Positions 1-10,723 of a DNA stretch of 64,000 nucleotides are shown piece by piece. Source of the DNA: Conus ventricosus. Lineage: Eukaryota; Mollusca; Gastropoda; Neogastropoda; Conidae. The stretch is from contig CM031626.1 in assembly GCA_018398815.1 (NCBI GenBank), positions 40,433,599 to 40,497,598 on the forward strand, read 5' to 3'. Both the position numbers and the translations under genes were made by a program. A model generated the notes under the pieces. That model saw only the letters and a list, made by a program, of their open reading frames with translations. It was not told where the DNA came from and did not search any database. Position 1 is the stretch's first letter. Every line of letters starts with the position of its first letter.

Positions 1-360
1 GTGGGGGTGGTGGGGGGGGTGGTGGGGGTGGTGGTGGGGGTGTAGGTAATAGAGTATGGGTTAGAACTTCTACATTTTCTACTACTGCTAATAAACAATG
101 ACGATGTGAGGTGAGGTTGATGTGGGTTTTGACGATGTGCTGCTGCTGTGTTATTATTTTATTTTTTTTATTATTTTATTATTATTTTATTTTTATTATT
201 ATTATTTTTTATATCATCTATCCTCTATTGTTTTTTTATTTATTTTAATATTTTTTTAAATTTATTATTATTATTATTCTTTATTATCATTTCATTATCA
301 TTATTATTATCATTTTTATTTCATTATCTTATTATTCCTTTCTTATGTTTTCATTCTTGA
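1..360. repeat. Low-complexity start: GTGG minisatellite then TTATT-rich tract
   Basis: The first ~45 bases are a G-rich GGTGGTGGGGGT-type repeat. From about 150 to 350 the plus strand is almost entirely T and A in TTATTA/TTTTTATT runs. A 70-residue Leu/Phe/Ile-rich open frame across it (148-360) is a by-product of the T-rich composition. No gene is supported. Confidence 0.8.
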
Positions 361-590
361 AAAAAATGAAATAAAAATTCGAAAGAAAAAAAGGGAAAAG
401 ACAAAGGTTAGGAAGGGGTTGGTTTTAAAATCGGGTTTGGGTTAAATTCAGACGGGTTTTTGGTGCGTCTTTCTTGCTGTTTTAAAAAATGGGCATTCCG
501 GTTTTCAAACACGGCATTGTAAGACACTTTGCTTAGTCTTCCTCGTTTTGATTTTTTTTGGCACGCCGTTTTTCCTTCACATGGAAAAAA
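361..590. other. Unassigned spacer
   Basis: A-rich then mixed sequence leading into the minisatellite at about 591. I see no coding signal, RNA gene or mobile-element terminus. Confidence 0.5.
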
Positions 591-1060
591 AAAATCTGTC
601 AAAACTTGTCAGTCTACGTTATTCCTTTATGTTTTTTTTCCCCTTCGCTCTATCCGCAACATGTCAAAACTTGTCGTCTTCGTTATCATTTGCATTTTTT
701 CACAGCTCTATACCGCTCATGTCATCCCGTCGTCTACTTATTCCTCTAGGCATTTTTCTCCTACAGCTCTTTTCCCGCAATCATGTAAAAACTTGTCAGT
801 CTTTTTTTCCTTTATGCATTTTTTCCTAAGCTCTTACCGCTCAGTATAATTTGGGCAGTCTTCGTTTTTCCCTTTTTATGCTTTTTCTCCTACAGCTCAT
901 TCCGCATCATGTATAATTGCGTTTTCGTTATCCTCTATGCTTTTTTCCCCCATAGCTCTATATCGAAATCATGGGAAAAATTTGTCAGTTATCCTACAGC
1001 TTTACCGAAATTATGCAAAACTTGTCGTCATCGTTATTCACTTCTTCTTTTTTTCCCTCG
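591..1060. repeat. ~62-bp minisatellite, about 7 units
   Basis: Each unit has the landmarks ATGTCAAAACTTGTC, then a CTTCGTTAT-like stretch, a T-rich tract (TTTATGCTTTTTTTC) and CAGCTCTATACCGC. Landmarks recur near 595, 661, 720, 782, 845, 908, 970 and 1,013, so the spacing is about 60-66 bases except the last (~43). Units are imperfect. Three overlapping short frames (529-849, 548-829, 909-1151) only reflect this periodicity. Confidence 0.8.
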
Positions 1061-1945
1061 CTCTATCCCGTGCTGCCATTGGGAGGCCCTCTGCCCTATA
1101 CCTGAGTTTTTTTTTTTGTCTGAAATCCTGGCACTGTGTTGCGTCCCGTGATTTTCCAAGATAAAAAATTTTCAACAAAAAATACACTGGCTGGGTCAAA
1201 CCTTCATGGACATCAGTCTAATGTTTCCCACATTTTTTGTACAGCTTTTGTTGCAGATATACCGACAGAGTTTGGGAACATGGGTCGGGCGGAAAAATCC
1301 CGCCCCCAAATACTTTTTCTTTGTCAAGGGATGGGGTCTAAAACCCCACCAAAGTGAGGATTGAAAAACGAAAACACTGTGAATCCAACCCATCACATTT
1401 TTGATCTCTAAGAATCAAGGGACAAGCATCTTTTCATTCAACAGCGAAGTACCATGACAGGTATAATGTAAAGAAAACAAAAACAGACAAAAATTTTTCA
1501 TGCGAATTTTGGTGTGGCTGCATTTTTGAAAACCCGCAGTGAAAGAAATTTTTAGGGGGGGTCATTGGTCATCTTCGTGACAAAGGTTTTTGGGCTCGTT
1601 TACGAGTGGGAGTGCCGGTTCGCACTAGAGTTCCCCCTCACCAGTTGTACGAGTTCAAACCAAAAAAAATGCTTTTGGGTTTTTGGCATTGAAAATTCAG
1701 GGGTATTCAAGCGGAAATGCAACTTTCGGAATAACAAATGCGCATTTGCTAAAGTTCCGAAAGTGTGTTAGGTGACCAAAAATATCATGGTCAGAGCTTG
1801 CCCAGGAGAGAAGTGTCGGGTGGTGGAGCCTTAGGAAAAAAAGTCTGTGTCTTTTTCTTTTTCGCTGTGCCCCGTCTGAGAGGGTGGTACGTTTTAAATT
1901 TAAATATTTATCTGACTTGTTCCCTGGTGCGTTTTGAAAGCGTAT
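1061..1945. other. Unassigned sequence
   Basis: No coherent coding frame, repeat period or RNA gene is visible. Several short frames overlap on both strands without consistent composition or recognisable motif. It may be an old decayed repeat. Confidence 0.5.
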
Positions 1946-2150
1946 GTTAAGGGAAAAAAAGCAAAGGGGGAAAGGTATTTCATTTGGAAAAAAAACAAAG
2001 AATGTGGTATTATTTGGGGAAAAAAAAAACGAAGAATGAGATATTATTTGGGGGAAAAAAATAGAAAGTGCATATTATTGGGGGGAAGCAAGCAAAAAGA
2101 ATGCGTATATTTATTAGAAATCAAGCAAGCAAACATGTAAAAAAAGCAAA
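1946..2150. repeat. ~36-bp A-rich tandem repeat
   Basis: Four to five imperfect units of the form A7-10, CAAAGAATG, TGGTATTATTTGGGG follow one another (about 1,965, 2,000, 2,040, 2,075). The period is about 36 bases. Short frames on either strand read through it and are composition artefacts. Confidence 0.75.
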
Positions 2151-2219
2151 AAAAAATCCTCGCTGTATTTGGGCGAAATTGTACTTTTTTTTTCGTTATA
2201 GTTTTTCCCCCCTCGCAGT

Positions 2220-2335
2220 GCTGTTCTTCTCTCTCTCTTTTCTTTCTCTCTCTCCTCTCTCTTTCTCTCTTCTCTTCTCTCTCTCTCTCTCCTCTTTTTC
2301 TCTCTCTTCTCTCATCACACATCATCTTCATCTTT
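2220..2335. repeat. (TC)n polypyrimidine tract
   Basis: Long run of TCTCTCTC with T and C interruptions on the plus strand. A GA-rich counterpart lies at 2,482-2,560. Confidence 0.9.
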
Positions 2336-2481
2336 TCTCATCATCTCATCGTCATCATCATCAATATCTCTTATCATTGTAAGGAAGGGCAGGGTTGCAT
2401 TCCTTTTTGCCTCCCCCTTTTTCCCCCCCCCCGTTCCCCATACAACATAAAAAGGGACCCTAGGGACTCGGTCCCTGTCCT

Positions 2482-2690
2482 GTGCGACGAGAGAGAGCGG
2501 AGCGAGAGAGGAAGAGGCGAGAGCGAGGGAGAGAGGAGAGAGAGAGAGGGGAAAAACACACACCACACCACAAAAACACACCCACACACAACCACACACC
2601 AAAAAACCCCCAACAACACACACACACACACACACACACACCACACACACACACACCACACACCACACACAACACAACACACACGGAAAA
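2482..2690. repeat. (GA)n followed by (CA)n compound microsatellite
   Basis: GAGAGAGCGGAGCGAGAG-type sequence to about 2,560 is followed directly by ACACACAC/CCACACAC to about 2,690. Overlapping frames on both strands encode only Cys-Val or His-Thr repeats and are not genes. Confidence 0.9.
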
Positions 2691-3057
2691 AATGCACTAC
2701 AGAGCACACGAATTGTTTAACCATTGCTTATTCAAGTTCTGAACGGGTTGTTGTTGTTGTTCTGTTTCATTGTGGTTGTTGTCATTGCTGTTGTGCTGTT
2801 GTTAGTATGATTTTGTTTATTAATCAAAAATAAACTATTCTGAAGCATTTTTTTCTATCTTTTTAAACACGTGAATGGTTTTAGCTCTATGCCTGAACCT
2901 CGTTGTCTACGGCATCTATTTTACTTCCTCTTCCCCAACTTTCACTTTCAAGTTTTACAAATGGGGAATGAACAAAACAGTTTATAAATTTTTGATTGAA
3001 CGTTGGATTCGTCGATAGTTTATTTTAAAAACTGTGCGCCCCGGCGCGCGGCCCCCG
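2691..3057. other. Unique spacer with a short (TTG)n
   Basis: Contains an imperfect TTG/GTT run at about 2,748-2,810 and otherwise unremarkable AT-rich sequence. No gene or transposon signal is visible. Confidence 0.5.
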
Positions 3058-3350
3058 CGCGGTGGTGTGTGTGTGTTGTGTGTGGGGGTACGTGCGTCGG
3101 TTGTGTGTGTGAGTGGTGTGTGTGTGTGGGTTTTGTGTTGTGTGTGTGTTTGTGTGTGTGTGTGGTGTGTGTGTTGTTTTTGTGCGCGGGGCGGGGTGGT
3201 GTGCGTGTGTGTGTGAAGCCGGCGGGGTGGTTGGGGTTTGGGTGGGGGAGAGAGAGGAGAGAGAGGGGTGTGTGTGTGGTGTGTGTTTTTGTGTGTGTGT
3301 GTGTGTGTGTGGGGTGTGTGTTGTTGTGTGTGGGGGTGTGGGTGGGGTAT
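3058..3350. repeat. (GT)n-rich microsatellite at the left edge of composite copy A
   Basis: GTGTGTGT interrupted by GGGG and GCGC runs and a GAGAGAGG patch near 3,249-3,268. It directly precedes the block starting TATATACAGCCCC. The same arrangement, (GT)n then this block, recurs at 9,650-9,745, so the microsatellite appears to be part of the duplicated unit. Confidence 0.85.
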
Positions 3351-3834
3351 ATACAGCCCCCCGGAGGATGGGGTCACCCCATGTCGAAAAAATAAGAAAT
3401 GGTCACGGTACCAGACCGTCTGGTCACATCATTTTCCCGACTGGTGCCCTGTTTTCCGGACTTCCCCCTTTGTCTTAGTGGCGTGTAGCTCCAACCGCAG
3501 AAAAACTGGTCTCCCTTTACATTCCCCCATGACTTTGGTGATGAAAGAAATGGTGAATGTCGCGCCCTATCCCAATTTTTTACATTGAGGAAGCCCTTAT
3601 TTTGACTGCATTTCCCTTTGGAGAGGAGGCTTTTCGGTGCCAGGACAGCGGACGTGGAAATGCTCAATCCCAAATGGCCCACCTGTTTCAGCACTTTCCC
3701 CGTGACCTGTTTTGTCGTGCTTAGGAGGCGAAGATGGGCCCCCTGTCCAAACATCGAAAGATGTGGACCCGGGAAAGGTAAAGTTAATCAAAAAAAGTCT
3801 GCACGTGTTAGATCTAAAAAAAGGTGAAATGAAG

Positions 3835-3925
3835 ACAATCTCCCCTCTCTCCCTCTCTCCCTCTCTCTCTCTCTCTCTCCTTTTTCTCTCTCTTTTCCCC
3901 TCTCTCTTCTTTTCTCCTCTCTCTT
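3835..3925. repeat. (TC)n tract, copy A
   Basis: CTCTCTCCCTCTCT run directly beside the tRNA-like SINE head. Its counterpart in copy B is at about 10,268-10,350. Confidence 0.85.
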
Positions 3926-4020
3926 TTACTGCCTGATTCGAACTCGTAACTTTTTGACGGGCGGCACTCAAGTCTATCTTTTTTGGAGGTGTCTTACCCC
4001 CGTAGCATCTTACGCTGTTT
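3926..4020 (-). repeat. tRNA-derived SINE head, copy A (degraded)
   Basis: On the minus strand a B-box-like GAGTTCGAATCAG lies in the part nearest 3,937 and a GGGTAAGAC-like A-box half nearest 4,000. The sequence between is compressed relative to the copy B version. It is not a functional tRNA gene, since the acceptor and anticodon stems are not formed. The (GA)n that follows on the minus strand could be its tail. Confidence 0.55.
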
Positions 4021-4289
4021 TTGAGTTGGAAAAAAAAATTTAGGGTTTGGGCAACTTTTAGCGCCTCTGCCTTACGTTTAAAAGGGTTTTGGGGATTCTT
4101 AATCAAACCGAATGCGTGGTATGAGATCCAGTTGTCAGCCGAAAACTGCCCCTTCTCCTCCCAGGCGGGTGGAAGCAGATTCACTAAAAGCGGCTTTGGA
4201 GGTTTTCGTCGATGTAAACTTTTGAAGGTTATTTTTCAGTGTGAAAATTGCTCTTTTTCATCAGTGGTACTGGAGTTCACCCCGAACCT

Positions 4290-7260
4290 TTTCTAGAGGC
4301 TTGCAGACCTCAACAGAAACGGAAATTTTGTGTTGACATTAGCGATGTGTTTGGCAATGCAGTCCCGGAAGGGGCAATGCTTTAGCGCCAAGTGAGGTTT
4401 CTCCTGGGTTGTGAAAAAGCGCCTGGGGTGGGTTTTTGCAACCCCTTCTGGGTGCCCGGGCTCGTTGCGTTGGTACAGACGACGAGGACGACTGGGAAGA
4501 AACAGAGGGTTCGCTGTTTGCAGCGTGTTCGTTTCTTCTGCCGCTGGTTCTCTCCTCCCCCGTTGTCTGATTCCTCTCTGCCCTTGACGCCCGCATCCGG
4601 TCGGCGGCAGCGTTACCAGGCATCGGGTAATGTTGCAATTTCTGTCCGTTTTCACCCATCTTTGAACCCGGGTGGGGGTCTGGGGCGTTGGTCCAGTGCC
4701 CCGTTGGCCGTAGGTAGGCCTTTGGGGGTACGCCCCTCTTCCCCCGGGGTTACGGCCCCGGGCCCGCGTAGGTCTTGGCTCAGCATGGCGAACACGCTTT
4801 GGGATTCCACCCCTGGGCCCGGGTCGCTGTACGGATCGGTCCCCCCGGTGTGCCCCGATTGGTTTTTAGGCAGGCAATTTTGGGAAAGGGGTTCAGAGGG
4901 GGTTCCTGCCTCACGTAGGGGTCCCGTTTGCCGCCGTATGGAAAGTGTGAGGCGCGGCCGATGACCGCCTTTGTATTCTCTGTGAGTTTTTGTTGGCCCC
5001 CACCCTTTTGGGGCAGCTTGGCAAGGTTGCTGCAGCTTTTCCCATCCGCCCGGTTGATTCCCGGGCAAAGGGGGGCTGGTAGAAATGGTCGACCAAGGTA
5101 CGCAAATCTCGTCACTTCCGGGTGTTTATCGTTTTTTGCTGATAGGGGTGCGTGGGTTGCTTTTTTTTGCGCTGAGTTGGTTTTCTTCAGACTGATGTGA
5201 GTCCAAATTCTTTGATGTCAGCGAACCTGCCCTGAGTCTTGCGGGGCCCCTTAGTGGTTTGGCAAAAGGGTGCTCGTCGCAAAGGCACTCTTGGTGAGGT
5301 CTGGGACACCCTTTGGTTTTGGTCCAAGCGGGCGAGGTTTTAACGCTTTTCCCTCAAAGCGTGTTTGCAGGTAGATTCATTTATGGGAGTGAAAGGCGTT
5401 TTTAGAAACATGGAGAAAAAGGTGCCCAAAAAGTGTCGGGGCGAGCCCGCCCGTTTTCTCCACTTGTGATGGGGGGAAGGGTTTGAACAAGCCGTCGTAA
5501 TCTTTTTGTCTTCGGTTGGGAAAGGAAAAACCTGCTGCACAGTGAGGACAGTGATCTTCTCAGGAGGACAAAAAGGCTTTTCTGGAAAAGGTGAAAGCCT
5601 TCGTTAGTTCGATGATTGCCGATACTGGTTTTCCCGCTCTTGTATTCCTGAAGCTGGCGCCTGAGAAAAATTTATGTCAGTAGTTTACCGGCCTGCCCTG
5701 AAGCCGCACTGGGACCTGGGTACACTCGGGGCAGCAGTGTCTGGGCCTGGTGAGGAGATTTTCGAGCGAATACCCCCCCGACTTGCTGGAGGGATATCCG
5801 TCTGTAGTTGTTGCAGTCGCTGCGGTCCCTTTGTTTTTGGAGTACAAAGGGGGGGCATCACGCAGTGTGGGGGCTGCACCCTCCCCCAGCCTGCAATGCA
5901 GGTCGTCAGGGGCCCGCGCAGCGTGATTTCCCACACTTGATCACTTCAGTGGGAATGCCGTTTACGTCCTGGTGCTTTTCCCCGGGGACATGTCGATGGT
6001 TTTTCTGAGTTCCTCAAGCGTGGGCACCTGGTCCAGTTTTCCATTTAAAGGGAAACTCGATGGCGAAAAGGGGAGCGTCAGGGGACTACTGTTTTCCTGG
6101 AGTAGAGCTCAAGGTAGGTTCACCCAGCTTCATCGTTGATCCGGGCGGGTTGTCGCGCCCGTTGAAGATTTGGGAGCAGTTTCTTTACTTTGGTCCAACG
6201 CTTCTTGATCCATCAAAACTCCCAATTTTCCCTTTTTCGGCTGAAAGCGGTGTCCCCACAGTTGCAGCCAATGTCATTGGACATCTCTGCGACCCCCGTG
6301 CTTGTCCGTGCAGTTTTAAAGCTGCGGCGTCTTCTCCGTGGGGTTTCTTGAAGCCCCAAAAGCGTTTGCTTGGTTAAAAGACCCGCTCCATTTCAGAGAG
6401 GTTTGGGATCAAACCCGTCCTGGTTCCTTTTTTTCCCCTTCTTGCCCAGGGAGATGGGGGCATAGGGAAAGCTCTCTGATGGTGTTCCCCCTTGCTGTGG
6501 CATCCTGTTCTGGTAAATTTAGGTGTCTCTTCGACGGCAGCTTTAAATTTTTGGCTGCTCAGGGTCTCCCGTTCTTGCAACGTTGATGCGGGGATGACCC
6601 CCTTTGTTTGGAGCGGTGCATTTTCGTGGCTGTATCCTCCTTTGCTGCCAAACCAGGGGGTGTCAGTGTCGCAAACGGGCTTGGTAGCTTTTTCGTTGCC
6701 AGGACGTGTTCACAGCTGAGGTCTCGTGACACAAGGTCCGTGGTGCAGCGATGGACCTTGGGTGTTCCAGGACCTTTGGGGGGGCTTGGACTGGAGGGTG
6801 TTGGGGACGCAAAGGGTGTGGCTGGCCAGTCCGCAAAACCCCTGTTTGTCTTTTTAACTTTCCGACCCCCTGGTGACCGAGCAAGATGGCCCCGCTGGTG
6901 TCGATCCAACCCGGGTGTTTTAAATCGCCAAGAAGGAAAGCGGCTCCAAGTTTGGTACCTGCCAACCGGATGTCAAGCTCAGTGTAGAAATGGTCCTTGA
7001 TGTTTCTGAACTACTCAGAGTGGAGCATAAATGCTGAAAATGTTTACAAATCCTGCTCTGAGCCCAACGGATTTCAGGGTGCGACCCGTGCCAGGTGGGG
7101 GGTTCCATGGTGCCAGAAAAATGTTTTTACGCAAGCAACTCCCTGTATTCGTGGTTCATTGGGTTCTTCCGTTTCCCGGAAAAAACGTTGTTTTTTTTAT
7201 GAGAAGCCACTGAGGGTAGCCCGGTTTTTGGAGGGCCGCAAGTCACGTTGAGTCTTGTAA
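4290..7260 (-). pseudogene. APE-endonuclease/RT LINE polyprotein, copy A, heavily disrupted
   Basis: Collinear with the better preserved copy at 10,724-13,990. Fragments of the endonuclease survive around 6,900 (FLLGD, GHHGVGKL-like). RT-domain fragments survive between about 5,940 and 5,680 (CGFRAGR-like), and the C-terminal part lies near 5,100-4,660. Frames break every few dozen codons and homopolymer runs are expanded, so no continuous product is possible. Its flanks match those of copy B, so it is a duplicate of the same insertion rather than an independent one. Confidence 0.75.
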
Positions 7261-8390
7261 GTCCTGCGGAAAATTCTTTGTTTCTTTAAAGCCCCGGTGC
7301 GATGTTTCCCTCTGCTTGTTGCCCCAAACATTGAGTCAAAGCACCCTTGAAAGCAGGCAGACGTTCGAGTCAGCACCACTGGCTGGGGACTGCCAGTTGG
7401 GCAGGCGGTAGCGCCCGGGGCACGATGATCGCTCCCCCCGTAGAGACAACCCCTGGCGTCCCACTCTAGCCAAAACGAGGTGGACTTATAACCCGTAAAT
7501 GCTGGTTCAGGTTGGTTTTTCACTGAAGCAGTGGAAACTGGGGGTGACCCCTCCGGGGGCAAATCTGGGCGAGAAAAATGGAGTGCTGTGTTGCCAAAGC
7601 ACAGATCCAACCCCCAGTCGCAGTGGGGTCAAAGGAGGCGGGAGCACGACATTTGGGACTGGTCTGGTGCAGGACTGCCCGGAAAAGAGTAGAATTGTGT
7701 CCAACCGCCGTAGGGGCTCCCCTCCGGAGTTTCTCTCTGGGTTTATCCCCTAGCCCTTTCCCTTTTTCCCAGGGTGTCCACGAGGCAGGGGCCATCTCAA
7801 TGGCCGAGGCACGGGCTGGAGGGGTGGGGCGTCCATGGGCCCCGGGTCTCGTGTCCCGTCTGTTAGCACTCCTAGGCACTTGTGGGCTTGCATCAGACTT
7901 GTTTCCCTTTTCCAGAAAAAGTGGCCTGCCAAGGTGCCCGGGGCCCATCCACCCGAGTTTGGGAAAAAGAGATTTCTTTTTGGGCAATTCGCAAAACCGG
8001 GTTGCAGGTCGCCCACCGCCAATTTCCCCCCAAGGCGGGGGGTGGTGCCCATGTGGCGGGGGGTAATCAAAAACGGTACACCGTAATGTTTCACCCCCGT
8101 TGATGCATTTGTCCCTAGTGTTTAAGTGCTTCGGCTGTTTTGGTGATCCCGGAGTTTTTAGCCGGGTACGACAAAAACAACAACCAGCCCACCCGCCCAG
8201 TTTTAACCCCCGGTACTTGTCACGCCAAGCACAGCAAGCTTTGTGGAAACAGGGACGCCCCGGGAAGGGGTTGCTGTGGGCATGTAATGTGGGAGGCCAT
8301 TAAAAAGTTCACCTGGCGAAACCCGCGTGGGCTACACGGGGATCACTACCTGGAAAGGAGGGGTGATCGAGTTGACACAATTTCCTCTGG
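7261..8390. other. Non-coding part of composite copy A
   Basis: Collinear with 13,990-15,060 of copy B. It lies between the oppositely oriented LINEs and includes the landmarks CACTGAAGCAGTG, TGATGCATTTGT and CAGCAAGCTTTGTGGAAACA. Several 80-160-residue frames on both strands overlap each other and are not conserved in frame between the copies, so I reject them as genes. Confidence 0.6.
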
Positions 8391-9640
8391 TGCGGACGTC
8401 CCCACCAGACCTCACGGGCCCCCGACTTAGCAGTGCGGTCTGATCTACAAAAAGTCACAGAATGCTCAGAAAAAAACAAAGCAGTTCAGCAAAAGTTGAA
8501 CAACATTGTGAGTAATGTCAAGAAAAAATGGACCCCCATCGCCCTACAAAAACCCAGACATTTGTTTGCCACTAGCAAAAAGACATGAGAACAAGTACCC
8601 TCAAACAGTTCCTCCATGAAATCCCCAAATTTAGTCAACTAACAACCCCAGATTTAGGTGTAGGCTCCGACAGAATGCTAACTTAGAAAGCATGTTGAGA
8701 AGTGTTTTAAATGCGAAAAAAGCCTTTGGGCGTGAACGCAAAAGGGAGTAAAGGGAACAAACCTCTTCCACTGTATCACACACTTGATCATGTGCAGATT
8801 TTGGATTAGGGTATAACATGTCCCCCAGAATATTTTTCAAAATTGAAAGAAACAAAATGAACAAGAATTGATCCGGGAACACGAAAGGAAAAACCGTTGA
8901 AACTATGCATACCTGCCGACCCTTTTTTCAATAAAACAAGACAAAGCTGAGCAGGTGAAGGCATATTTTAGAGCACTTGAAAATCCCCCAAAACCCACTT
9001 CATCTGGTGTCCTAACATTCGGCTAGGCGTTTTAAAAGCCGGATGGGCAGGCAGGACAGTATACAGCTTGTGTGCCAGGTAGCGAAATCAAAAGAGCAAA
9101 GGAATGGGGGGAAATATCCCGACCACTTGAAACAATTTTACCAAAACGCCTGCCCCAGGCTTGGAAGTCATTGTCGGATGCCAGAAAGCAAAACCAACGC
9201 AGAAATTCAGTGCGGTAGAAGACCTTTTCACAAAAGATGATTTTTTAGTTCATGACGGTTTGTCACCCAAAAGGTAAGTCAAGCTGGTATAAAAGGAAGA
9301 AAAAAAGGACGAAAAAACCCAGGAAGGAAAAAGGGGCACCCTTTTTACAACTTTTAAGTCTAACAATGGGTTTGAAAAAAAAGTGATAAAACACTCCATG
9401 GCTTTTCCCCCAAGCCGCTCAAACTCAACAAGCCAGCACTGATACTCCATGAACTACTTCAGAAACAAAAAAGTGGAATGGGAAAGCCCCGCATGGAAGA
9501 AAATGATGCACGCCTTCCATTGGAGAGACCCTTGGATGTATGCCCTGGAATGTGGAGTTAAGGAAACGAGGAGCAGACACACTGGTGGCAAGGAACAATA
9601 AGATCGGGGTTTCAGCTTGGCCCCAAAAAATGGGGGTTTT
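8391..9640 (+). pseudogene. RT/RNase H LINE fragment, copy A, disrupted
   Basis: Collinear with 15,060-16,470. Recognisable pieces include the stretch ending in ACATTCGGCTAGG at about 9,024 and fragments of the RNase H region near 9,060-9,590 (for example GADTLVAR near 9,563, equivalent to RADTLAG in copy B). The in-frame TAG after CATTCGGC is shared with copy B. Numerous single-base losses destroy the frame. It ends where the (GT)n of the next unit starts. Confidence 0.7.
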
Positions 9641-9645
9641 TTTTG

Positions 9646-9736
9646 GGGGGGGTGTGTGTGTGTGTGTTTTGGGTTGTGTGTGTGTGTGTGTGTGGTGTGT
9701 GTGTGTGGGTGTGTGTGTGTGTGTGTGTGTGCAGGA
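9646..9736. repeat. (GT)n at the junction of composite copies A and B
   Basis: GTGTGTGT with a GGG interruption, preceded by T8G8 homopolymer runs. It marks the A/B boundary: the RNase H LINE of copy A stops just left of it and TATATACAGCCCC of copy B starts just right of it. Confidence 0.9.
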
Positions 9737-10267
9737 TATATACAGCCCCCAGGACGGGGATGGGGTCCCCCCATGTCGAACAAAAACAAAGAAGCTGTGT
9801 CACGGTGACCAGACCGTCTGGTCACATCATTTTCCTGACTGGTGCCATGTTTCCGGACTTACCTCCTTATGTCTTAGTGGTCAGTGTAGCTCCAAACACG
9901 TCAGAAAATCCCATGGTCGTCCCTTTACATTCCCGATGACTTTGGTGATGAATCGAGTGAAGAATTGATATGTCAGTACGCTCATATCCTAATTCCTACA
10001 TTGAGGAATGCCATTTATTTAGACTGCATTTCCCCTTCTGGAGAGAGAGGCTTTATCGTGTGCCAGGACAGCGGACGTGGAACTGCTCAGATCCAAGATG
10101 GCCTCACCTGTTTCACCCACTTTCCCTGTGACCTGTTCGCCAGTGCTTAGGAGGCAAAAGTTGAGGCCCATTTGTCCTTCACATCTGAACGATGTGGCCC
10201 AGGGAAGGAAAGTTAATCAAAACGATGTCTGCACGTGTTAGATTTTACAAACAGGTGAACTGAAGTA
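9737..10267. other. Leader of composite copy B, unassigned
   Basis: Contains the palindromic GACCAGACCGTCTGGTC near 9,808 (also near 3,410 in copy A) and TGCCAGGACAGCGGACGTGG near 10,061. It is present in both copies. No coding potential or known element terminus is recognised. Confidence 0.5.
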
Positions 10268-10270
10268 CAA

Positions 10271-10322
<52 letters not shown>

Positions 10323-10350
10323 CTCTCCCTCTCTCTCTTTTCTCCCCTTT
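10268..10350. repeat. (TC)n tract, copy B
   Basis: CTCTCTCT run of about 80 bases beside the tRNA-like head. On the minus strand it is a (GA)n tail-like sequence downstream of that head. Confidence 0.9.
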
Positions 10351-10351
10351 T

Positions 10352-10445
10352 TACTGCACTGATTCGAACTCGTAACTTCTGAGGGGCGGAATCTCAAGTC
10401 ATATCTTTTTTGGACGGATGTCTTACCCACGTAGCTATCTTACAG
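10352..10445 (-). repeat. tRNA-derived SINE head, copy B
   Basis: Reading the minus strand, TAGCTACGTGGGTAAGA (10,421-10,437) fits an RNA polymerase III A box and GAGTTCGAATC (around 10,361-10,371) fits a B box, spaced about 55 bases as in a tRNA. Flanking sequence does not fold into acceptor or anticodon stems, so this is a tRNA-derived SINE promoter and not a tRNA gene. The (GA)n follows it on the same strand. Family unknown. Confidence 0.65.
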
Positions 10446-10723
10446 CTGTTTTGAGTTGGAAAAATTCATGTGGACAACTTTTCAGCGCCTCTGCCTTTAC
10501 GTTAAGAGTTCTGGTCAGATTTTAAATTAAAAACCCGAATGCTGTGGTATGAGATCACAGTCTGATCACCCTGAAAGCTGCCTGCTCTCGCTCTATGGCG
10601 AGGATGGAAGCTAGATTCACTCAAACAGCTGGCTACTGGAAGATTATTCGTCAGATGTAAACTTCTGAAGGCTTATTCTTCAGATGTGAACTTGCTCATT
10701 CTTCATCAGATGGTACTGTGAGT
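10446..10723. other. Non-coding, probably 3' untranslated part of the minus-strand LINE
   Basis: Lies downstream of the LINE reading frame on the minus strand and is conserved with copy A. It contains repeated CTTCAGATGTGAAC/CTTCATCAGATG motifs near 10,650-10,710. No gene is visible. Confidence 0.5.

Larger units (their letters stand above)
3349..9645. repeat. Composite repeat, copy A (degraded direct duplicate of 9,737-16,470)
   Basis: Starts TATATACAGCCCC and runs collinear with copy B: the GACCAGACCGTCTGGTCAC landmark, a tRNA-like SINE head, a minus-strand LINE and a plus-strand RNase H LINE occur in the same order and orientation at an offset of about 6.4-6.8 kb. Compared with B, copy A has lost bases and many positions have become the neighbouring base, giving runs of G, C, A or T. 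Copy A reads CCCGGAGTTTTTAGCCGGG near 8,148 where copy B reads CCCTGGAGTCTTTTAGCCAG. This is either a real tandem duplication or an assembly duplicate built from poor consensus. Confidence 0.85.

Noticed and set aside
148..360. 70-residue hydrophobic frame resembling a membrane protein
   Set aside because: Pure product of a TTATT-rich tract; no start context, homology or codon structure.
2315..3395. Multiple Cys-Val or His-Thr-rich frames on both strands
   Set aside because: They translate CA/GT and GA/TC microsatellites.
7578..8066. 162-residue plus-strand frame in composite copy A
   Set aside because: Overlaps equally long minus-strand frames and is not preserved in copy B.
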